From positions 1 through 10,796 of the forward strand of contig JAKSBB010000556.1 of assembly GCA_022361315.1 (NCBI GenBank): a stretch of 10,796 bases of DNA. Reading direction: 5' to 3'. The notes beneath the pieces were generated by a model that was not told where the DNA came from, searched no databases, and saw nothing but the letters and a program-made list of their open reading frames with translations. Shown in pieces: positions 5,881 to 10,796 of this stretch (position 1 is the stretch's first letter; every line of letters starts with the position of its first letter). Source of the stretch: Desulfobacterales bacterium. Its GTDB lineage: Bacteria > Desulfobacterota > Desulfobacteria > Desulfobacterales > Desulfobacteraceae. The position numbers and the translations under genes were made by a program.

Positions 5881-8082
5881 CTATTTCGCCCTTTTAGACA
5901 GCCACGCCTGATATTGCACCATCCCGGACAGGGCTTTCACCGCCCGTTCCGGAGAGGGAAAAAATACGCCCTTGTATTCAAGGTTATCATACCGGTAAAG
6001 GGTTCGGCTCAATTCATCGGTGAGCAGGCTGACCCCGAGCACTGGTTTTTCGTACTTTTCCGTCAGCTCGGTGACGTAGCGGCTGTAATCTTCTTCAAAC
6101 TGGAACAGGGCATCCCTGAAAAGACCTGCGGACGCCTCATCCGTTTCCGGATCTGTTTTCAGGATGGATTCAATCATGGAGTTCACCAGGACCCGTTTGC
6201 CGTGGATGCCCAGGTGAATCACGGCATCGCAACCCTCCCATTTCAACAGTTCTTCCATACAGGTTTTGGGTATATTGGGGTCCCCCTCCCCCACGATATC
6301 CACAGGGTTGCCGTGGCTCCAGTAGTCGGGAAGGATTTCATTCAAACGGTGAATAATATCTTCCGAAAGTTGCGGCACTTCAAGCCCGTGCTCGGCACAG
6401 AGGTCCGTGGTGACGACACCCCAGCCCCCCCCAAGTGTCATAATGGCCACCCGGTTCCCCTTTGGCAGGGGCAGGGAGGAAAATACCGCTGAAAGATCCA
6501 GCAGTTCCATGGGCTGCTCCACCTGGATGATCCCGGCCTGGGTGCAGGCGGAGTTGAACACCTTGGCATCGGAGGCCATGGCACCGGTGTGTGAGGAGGC
6601 GGCCTTTTCCCCCATCTCGGTTCGCCCGCCTTTAAGCACCACCACCGGCTTCTTCTTCGAAACACGGGAGGCGGACTCAAAAAACCGCCTTCCGTCTTTG
6701 ACGCTCTCCAGGTAAAGCACAACGGTGCGGGTGAGTTCGTCACGTTCGAAGGCCTCCATGTAATCCTCTATGGTGACCATGGCTTCGTTGCCGGACCCGG
6801 AGAATGCACGGATGCCGATATCCTGCTGTTCGGCAAAGGCCAGAAGCTGGGTGCCCATATTTCCGGACTGGCAGACCAGGGCGGTGGAACCGGGGATGGG
6901 ATAGGCATTGGCGGCGGTGGTGTAGAAATTGGCGTGGGGGTTGCAGATCCCCATGGTGTTGGGCCCAAGCACCAGTATGCCGGCCTCCCTTGCCTTTGCC
7001 ATCAGCGCATCTTCCAACTGCCGCCCCGCTTCACCCACTTCCCTGAAGCCGGAGGTAATCAGCAGCATCCCCCGGACATTTTTCTCGGCCATCTCGGGAA
7101 TAAGATCCATCACTCTGCCGGCCGGCACCGTGACCACGGCGAGGTCCACATCGCCTTTGATTTTGGACAGACTTTTGTACACCTTGCGCCCCATAATCTT
7201 TCCGCCTTTGGGGTTTACCAGGTAGACCTCTCCCGCAAACTCCCTGGCAAAGGTATTGGTGGGCAGCATATGCCCCCATTTGCCCGGAGATGCGGAGGCC
7301 CCCACAAAGGCAATGGATTCAGGGTAGAAGCAGGCATTTAATACCTTTAGATCTATAGCGGGAGGCTTTTTCGCTGAAGTCTCGTCGCCCCCCAGAATGA
7401 TCAGTCCGTCCACCGCCACGGGGCGGCCGTCCGGCTGAACGATCAGGGGGTTCACATCCATCTCCCGGATGGCCGGAAACTCACAGGCCAGATCAGACAA
7501 TCCTTTCAGCACCGATTTCAAGGCGGCCCTGTCCACGGCAGCCTCCCCCCGGAAGGCCCCCAGAAGCTTCCGGGCATCCAGACCATCGATCATATCCTCC
7601 ATATCTGCATCGGACAGGGGTGCGATGCGAAATGCAATGTCTGCCAGAGCCTCGGTAAAGATACCGCCCAGACCGAACATAATCACCGGGCCGAATTGGG
7701 CATCCCTGAACATACCGGCAACAAATTCCCGCCGCCCCTGTACCATGGGCTGAACCAGCAGCGTATCAAGTTCGTCACCGGCACGTTCCCTGATATCCGC
7801 CACTGCCGCAGCCAATTCCCCGGGCCCACCGATCCCCACCTTTACCAGGCCGGCTTCGGTTTTATGAAGGATATTCTCTCCCAGCCCTTTGAGCACCAGC
7901 GGCCAGCCCAATTGCCCGCCTGCAGCAAGGACGGCATCCGTCATACCTGCGTTGGCCTCAATCTTTTCTTCAGCCACCACAGGCATGCCCAGGTGTCGGA
8001 ATATCTCTTTGGCCCGGTCTTCATTCAGGCTGGATTTACCGGCGTTTATAGCGGCATTGATGATCTGTCCAATATCTGTCAT
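5881..8082 (-). CDS. Acetate/acyl-CoA ligase (ADP-forming), fused beta-alpha type
   Basis: 733 residues. ADP-forming acyl-CoA synthetases interconvert acyl-CoA + ADP + Pi with acid + ATP + CoA via a phosphohistidine. The ATP-grasp (beta) domain comes first, about 10-230, with PLVLKG, HKTEAGLV and EMDVNPLIV near its end. The CoA-binding Rossmann domain follows (about 245-380; FVGASASPGKWG, LVNPKGG). The succinyl-CoA-ligase-like domains run from about 395 to 720, with CQSGNMG and the phosphorylated-His motif SHTG (H498). GGGWGV (about 551-556) replaces the more usual GGPGV loop. This beta-first order is the reverse of the alpha-first fusion known in several archaeal and protist enzymes. The substrate cannot be read from sequence; acetate, branched-chain or aromatic acyl-CoA are all possible. 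The ATG overlaps the TetR stop (ATGA), and GGAG lies 7 nt upstream, so the two genes form an operon. The G8 run at 6425-6432 (C on plus) falls inside the GGGW motif. Confidence 0.93.
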   Translation of the reverse strand: MTDIGQIINAAINAGKSSLNEDRAKEIFRHLGMPVVAEEKIEANAGMTDAVLAAGGQLGWPLVLKGLGENILHKTEAGLVKVGIGGPGELAAAVADIRERAGDELDTLLVQPMVQGRREFVAGMFRDAQFGPVIMFGLGGIFTEALADIAFRIAPLSDADMEDMIDGLDARKLLGAFRGEAAVDRAALKSVLKGLSDLACEFPAIREMDVNPLIVQPDGRPVAVDGLIILGGDETSAKKPPAIDLKVLNACFYPESIAFVGASASPGKWGHMLPTNTFAREFAGEVYLVNPKGGKIMGRKVYKSLSKIKGDVDLAVVTVPAGRVMDLIPEMAEKNVRGMLLITSGFREVGEAGRQLEDALMAKAREAGILVLGPNTMGICNPHANFYTTAANAYPIPGSTALVCQSGNMGTQLLAFAEQQDIGIRAFSGSGNEAMVTIEDYMEAFERDELTRTVVLYLESVKDGRRFFESASRVSKKKPVVVLKGGRTEMGEKAASSHTGAMASDAKVFNSACTQAGIIQVEQPMELLDLSAVFSSLPLPKGNRVAIMTLGGGWGVVTTDLCAEHGLEVPQLSEDIIHRLNEILPDYWSHGNPVDIVGEGDPNIPKTCMEELLKWEGCDAVIHLGIHGKRVLVNSMIESILKTDPETDEASAGLFRDALFQFEEDYSRYVTELTEKYEKPVLGVSLLTDELSRTLYRYDNLEYKGVFFPSPERAVKALSGMVQYQAWLSKRAK

Positions 8083-8672
8083 GTTCTCACTCCGTTGAAT
8101 ATGATATCTGAAATACCGGTTGATGTGTGGTCGATGTCCAGTTCCCTGCCGAAGATAATCTCTCCCAGGCAGGCGTGTTCGATGGCCCCTAAAATTACTT
8201 TTCTCAGCAGGTAGGGGTCCGTATCCTCTTTCAGCTCTCCCGCCTCAATACCCTTCTGAATGATCTCCAGAATCGTGGCGGCATACTTCTGGACCATCCC
8301 GTAAGCAGAGGAGTTAAAAAAGGCCGGGGAGGTCCGCACTTCCAGCAGCAGCATCTTGGAAAAAAGACGATTCTCGGCATAGCTTTCCAGGCTGGAAAAA
8401 ATAATCACCTCCAACTGCTCCACACAGGTGATTTCATAGGAAACACGGCTTTCGATCTTGGTCTGAAACTCCATGAAATGCTCGTTGAGCACCTGGTAAA
8501 GCAGATCTTTTTTGTCTTTGAAGTACTTGTAAATCAAGCCTTCGGTCACGTCACCGTTCTTGGCGATTTCTGCGGTGGTAATGGAATGGAAATCCTTCTC
8601 CTTCATCAGCTTGGAAAAGGACTTCATGATTTTTATGCGGCCGGGCGGGTTGGTCTTGCCTCTGTGTTTCAT
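8079..8672 (-). CDS. TetR/AcrR-family transcriptional regulator
   Basis: 197 residues. The N-terminal DNA-binding region (about 11-60) has the family pattern: a basic start, a helix with MKSFSKLMKEKDFHSIT, then the helix-turn-helix TTAEIAKNGDVTEGLIYKYF and KDKKDLL. The rest is an all-helical ligand-binding and dimerisation domain with no assignable ligand. It is first in a two-gene operon with the ADP-forming CoA ligase, joined by a 4-base overlap. It therefore most likely senses an acyl-CoA or related metabolite and represses itself and the ligase; this is inference from TetR family behaviour and context. The start at 8672 has only a weak ribosome site; an in-frame ATG at 8627 would cut into the basic N-terminal arm. 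A palindromic operator lies 70-88 bp upstream. Confidence 0.92.
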   Translation of the reverse strand: MKHRGKTNPPGRIKIMKSFSKLMKEKDFHSITTAEIAKNGDVTEGLIYKYFKDKKDLLYQVLNEHFMEFQTKIESRVSYEITCVEQLEVIIFSSLESYAENRLFSKMLLLEVRTSPAFFNSSAYGMVQKYAATILEIIQKGIEAGELKEDTDPYLLRKVILGAIEHACLGEIIFGRELDIDHTSTGISDIIFNGVRT

Positions 8673-8741
8673 AGGTCGGTCTGTTTCTTTTCATATAAAT
8701 GTCAATTGAATGAATCCCCTGTCAATCCGGGGCATCCAAAG

Positions 8742-8760
8742 GTAAGTAATACTTACTTAC
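8742..8760. promoter_or_regulatory. Palindromic operator, probably for the TetR regulator
   Basis: GTAAGTAA-TAC-TTACTTAC is a perfect 19-bp dyad with a 3-bp centre. A second perfect dyad, GTAAGTA-A-TACTTAC (8742-8756), shares its left arm. TetR dimers typically bind palindromes of this size near their own promoter. The site lies just downstream of a minus-strand TTGACA (8778-8773), where a bound repressor would block initiation. Confidence 0.7.
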
Positions 8761-8823
8761 AAAGATTTGGACTGTCAAGTCAAAATTAACAAATGCTGGC
8801 AAACAAAAAATTCAGGGCCGCCA

Positions 8824-8851
8824 TTGCAGCCCCCACCCCCCTGATTATATT
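8824..8851 (+). promoter_or_regulatory. Promoter for the 142-residue gene
   Basis: TTGCAG (8824-8829) and TATATT (8846-8851) with a 16-bp C-rich spacer fit a sigma70-type promoter. The ATG at 8886 follows about 28 bp after the expected start of transcription. Confidence 0.5.
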
Positions 8852-8885
8852 TAGTGGGTAACCTTTTATCGAAAGGAGACGATTC

Positions 8886-9314
8886 ATGAAAGATTCAGAA
8901 AACTTACATCTCAAGATCCAGGAGCTTTGCGCCTGTTTTTCAGGTACGGACCCCTTAAAAGAAATGTCCGACCTGGTACAGGATAAAGATACAAACGATG
9001 CCGCCCTGAAATGGCTGGCACTTACGGCCCTTCACGGTGTCAACGCCAATGCGGACAAGATCACCCTCAAGGAGAACGGTAAGGGGGGGGTAAAAGTCGT
9101 TGCCGAATATAGAAAGACCGAACTGCCGTCCCCCGGTGATGCCGTGGGTAATGATATATTCCAGGCGGTGCGGGACATCACCCATATCGAGGGAGACAAG
9201 GGGAAAACAGCCCTTGCATTGGGGATGATGGACTCCAGCCTGGACCTGTCCGTGGGGATTAAAGAAAAAAAGGGAAAACGGAAAATCACCATAAAATTTC
9301 CCGATAACAGCTAG
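8886..9314 (+). CDS. Conserved-looking hypothetical protein, 142 residues
   Basis: I do not recognise this protein. It has a strong start: AAAGGAG (8872-8878) lies 7 nt before the ATG, with a promoter just upstream. Residues 1-60 look helical (LHLKIQELCACF, DAALKWLALTALHGVNANAD) and include Cys15 and Cys17 as C-A-C. From about 60 the chain alternates short strands: KITLK, VKVVAEYRK, SLDLSVGIKEKK and a final basic strand KRKITIKF. Between them lies a helix, DIFQAVRDIT. There is no signal peptide or membrane segment, so a cytosolic soluble protein is likely. An 8-base G run (9083-9090, codons 66-69) encodes a Gly-Gly turn. It stands alone between the divergent TetR operon and the PHP gene. No function is proposed. 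Confidence 0.8.
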   Translation: MKDSENLHLKIQELCACFSGTDPLKEMSDLVQDKDTNDAALKWLALTALHGVNANADKITLKENGKGGVKVVAEYRKTELPSPGDAVGNDIFQAVRDITHIEGDKGKTALALGMMDSSLDLSVGIKEKKGKRKITIKFPDNS

Positions 9315-9333
9315 CATAAAACCACGCGCTAGC
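9310..9333. repeat. GCTAGC inverted repeat at the end of the 142-residue gene
   Basis: GCTAGC at 9310-9315 (containing the TAG stop) and 9328-9333, each itself palindromic, can form a 6-bp stem with a 12-nt loop. No T-run follows, so it is at best a weak terminator or an RNA 3'-end stabiliser. Confidence 0.35.
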
Positions 9334-9371
9334 AAGAAACTCACACCCTTGTGATAGAGTTACACTTTACC

Positions 9372-9405
9372 GGCTGGCATCCCGTCTAAACGCGGGGTGT
9401 CAGCC
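9372..9405 (+). promoter_or_regulatory. Strong RNA hairpin in the leader of the PHP gene
   Basis: Bases 9372-9385 pair with 9392-9405 over 14 positions, 11 Watson-Crick and 3 G-U, with the 6-nt loop CTAAAC. The G-U positions pair only in plus-strand RNA, which favours an RNA function in that direction. No T-run follows. It ends 13 nt before the GGAGGA ribosome site and could be a terminator of the upstream gene, a Rho-type 3' end or a translational control element. Confidence 0.6.
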
Positions 9406-9418
9406 CCCACCAATTCCC

Positions 9419-9424
9419 GGAGGA
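9419..9424 (+). promoter_or_regulatory. Strong ribosome binding site preceding a TTG start
   Basis: GGAGGA lies 4 nt before TTG at 9429. The strong site compensates for the rare start codon and fixes this start. Confidence 0.7.
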
Positions 9425-9428
9425 CCAT

Positions 9429-10241
9429 TTGACCATAGATCTTCACCTGGACTGCCACATGCACTCCACCTATTCCGACGGCAGCGCCACCATAGAGGAC
9501 ATGGCGGCATCTGCAGTCGAAAAAGGGCTGACCACCATCACGATCACCGATCATATGCCCCTTCCCTTTGACACCCGGTATGCCATGGAGCGAAACCGCC
9601 TGACAGCCTATCGCAAAGAGATTGATCAGGCCCGGCAGAAATTCGGAAAGGATCTGACCATACTGGCCGGGCTTGAAGTTGAATATATTCCCCGCCACAT
9701 GGACTGGATTCGAGAAATCATCGCCAAGGACTGGGATATGCTTCTGGTATCCATCCACGGCATTGTCACCGACCGGGGGCATTTCATGGTAAACGGCCGG
9801 GAAGATGAATTCACCACCACACTTGAGGCCGTGTTTAAAAACGACATCCGGGAATTCTGCACCCAGTATTACGCCTTGATCCGGGAAGCAGCCGCCACAG
9901 GGTGGTTCAATGTGACGGGTCATATGGACGTCATAAAAAAACACAACCGGAACAACCGTTATTTTGATGAAAGGGATGACTGGTATCAGGCCCTGATTCA
10001 CGACACCCTGGAAACCATCCGTGACAACGGCCTCCGGCTGGAAATCAACATGAACGGGCTCAATCATCATGCTTGTGCCACCTACCCTTCCCCCTGGATA
10101 CTTCGAAGGGCGGAAACCATGGGTATCCCCCTGATTCTCGGATCCGACGCCCATTCTCCGGACCGGCAGGGGCAATACTTTGACCGCGTCCTGGATTTCA
10201 TCAAAGATAAAGGGGGCATCTCCCCGTTTTCATTTAACTGA
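9429..10241 (+). CDS. PHP-domain phosphoesterase, histidinol-phosphatase (HisK/HisJ) type
   Basis: 270 residues, matching single-domain PHP histidinol phosphatases, which dephosphorylate L-histidinol phosphate in histidine synthesis. Other PHP phosphoesterases share the fold, so the substrate is uncertain. The metal-binding set is complete: H10 and H12 (CHMHS), D17 (YSDG), H42 (TDH), E83 (GLEVEY), H110 (SIHG), H165 (GHMD), D240 and H242 (GSDAHS). The start must be the TTG at 9429. The first in-frame ATG encodes M11, between the two metal histidines, and would remove H10. GGAGGA supports the TTG. A strong hairpin precedes it. No his genes are adjacent, so the biosynthetic role is not supported by context. 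The YkgJ-type gene follows after 63 bp. Confidence 0.88.
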   Translation: MTIDLHLDCHMHSTYSDGSATIEDMAASAVEKGLTTITITDHMPLPFDTRYAMERNRLTAYRKEIDQARQKFGKDLTILAGLEVEYIPRHMDWIREIIAKDWDMLLVSIHGIVTDRGHFMVNGREDEFTTTLEAVFKNDIREFCTQYYALIREAAATGWFNVTGHMDVIKKHNRNNRYFDERDDWYQALIHDTLETIRDNGLRLEINMNGLNHHACATYPSPWILRRAETMGIPLILGSDAHSPDRQGQYFDRVLDFIKDKGGISPFSFN

Positions 10242-10255
10242 AACTTGCGTATACT
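10227..10255 (+). promoter_or_regulatory. Possible promoter for the YkgJ-type gene
   Basis: TTTTCA (10227-10232) and TATACT (10250-10255), spaced 17 bp, overlap the end of the PHP gene. TTTCA (10228-10232) and TGAAA (10239-10243) form a small dyad in the spacer. The gene could instead be read through from the PHP gene. Confidence 0.4.
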
Positions 10256-10304
10256 GCGGTAGAAACACCCATTGAGGTGACAAGAAAAAAATAAGGATTG
10301 CTGA

Positions 10305-10796
10305 ATGCCTGAAGCCCCCCTCGACCCTCTGTTGAAAAACTATGATGACCTGCTGGAACGGATCGACAGTCACGTCCGTGGCGTCACGGATAAATTTTCA
10401 TCCCATATCTCCTGTGAAAAAGGATGTGATGACTGTTGCAGGTTTCTTAGCCTTTTCCCGGTGGAGGCCTTTGCGCTTTCCCGGGCCTTTTCTGAATTGC
10501 CGGAAAACCAACAGCGTCTCATTCTGGATGAAATCGGAAAAGATGGAGACGATCAGGCGAAATGCCCCCTGCTCATCGGACATGCCTGCATGCTGTACAA
10601 GGCCCGGCCGATCATCTGCCGCACCCACGGCTTGCCCATTTACATTGAGACGGACGGTGAGGGAATGGTGGATTTCTGCCCGGAAAATTTTAAAGATTTG
10701 GATGCCTTGCCCAAGGACGCCATGCTGGACCTCAACCAGTTAAACACCCTGATTGCGGCCGTCAACAACCACTTTATCACCCATATTGACGGGGAA
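10305..10796 (+). CDS. YkgJ-family cysteine cluster protein (3' end cut by window edge)
   Basis: The first 164 residues are visible, with no stop before the edge. The YkgJ/UPF0153 pattern is clear: CEKGCDDCC (C37, C41, C44, C45), C87 in CPLL, C95, C105 in KARPIICRTHG and C125 in DFCPEN. These cysteines are thought to bind zinc or an iron-sulfur cluster; the biochemical role of the family is not settled. The N-terminal 30 residues form a helix without signal peptide, implying a cytoplasmic location. AAGGA (10293-10297) lies 7 nt before the ATG. It may be co-transcribed with the PHP gene or use the promoter at 10227-10255. The remainder lies outside the window. Confidence 0.88.
   Translation, partial: MPEAPLDPLLKNYDDLLERIDSHVRGVTDKFSSHISCEKGCDDCCRFLSLFPVEAFALSRAFSELPENQQRLILDEIGKDGDDQAKCPLLIGHACMLYKARPIICRTHGLPIYIETDGEGMVDFCPENFKDLDALPKDAMLDLNQLNTLIAAVNNHFITHIDGE

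Larger units (their letters stand above)
8673..8885. other. Divergent intergenic region between TetR gene and 142-residue gene
   Basis: Besides the 19-bp palindrome and the rightward promoter, this AT-rich stretch contains three copies of TTGACA on the minus strand (8705-8700, 8725-8720, 8778-8773). These could be -35 boxes for the TetR operon. None has a convincing TATAAT-like partner at 16-18 bp, so the leftward start cannot be fixed by eye. Confidence 0.5.

Noticed and set aside
9310..9333. GCTAGC hairpin as intrinsic terminator
   Set aside because: The stem is only 6 bp and no T-run follows; kept only as a repeat.
9360..10175. Long minus-strand open frame of 271 codons opposite the PHP gene
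   Set aside because: The plus strand carries the complete PHP metal-ligand set; the minus frame is Gly/His/Val-rich shadow coding without motif or ribosome site.
1..10796. Mobile element, CRISPR, phage, defence island or tRNA
   Set aside because: No transposase, integrase, regularly spaced direct repeats, terminal repeats or tRNA-like cloverleaf could be found; gene content is housekeeping or metabolic.

Overview
The window reads as ordinary chromosomal sequence from a Gram-negative anaerobe, most likely a sulfate-reducing Desulfobacterota of the Desulfobacteraceae type. This placement is an inference. It rests on moderately high GC, dense short operons with ATGA stop/start overlaps, a fused ADP-forming acyl-CoA synthetase with the ATP-grasp half first, and a PreP-type M16C protease beside a small winged-helix protein. 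I see no tRNA, rRNA, insertion sequence, CRISPR array or phage gene.

Left part (1-2284). A minus-strand operon holds rsmA (16S rRNA dimethyladenosine transferase) and, overlapping its stop codon, a regulator with a degenerate HD-GYP domain that runs off the left edge. A TATAAT box on the minus strand at 2137-2142 may serve it. Divergently, a good sigma70-type promoter (TTGACT, 17 bp, TAATTT) nested in two inverted repeats points right.

Middle part (2427-8672). The rightward unit encodes a small coiled-coil plus winged-helix-like protein and a 994-residue PreP/Cym1-like zinc peptidase. It ends in a perfect 13-bp hairpin shared with the convergent unit. That leftward operon is a TetR-family regulator followed, with a 4-base overlap, by an ADP-forming acetate/acyl-CoA ligase. 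A 19-bp palindrome upstream of the regulator is the probable autoregulatory operator.

Right part (8686-10796). Rightward genes follow: an unrecognised 142-residue protein with its own promoter, a PHP-domain phosphoesterase of the histidinol-phosphatase type that starts at TTG behind a strong RNA hairpin, and the start of a YkgJ-type cysteine-cluster protein cut by the right edge.

No obviously new multi-gene system is present. The points most worth a second look are the HD-GYP protein that has lost its HD histidine and its GYP glycine, the small protein beside the peptidase, the TetR palindrome and its likely target, the unrecognised 142-residue protein, and the hairpin leader with TTG start of the PHP gene.
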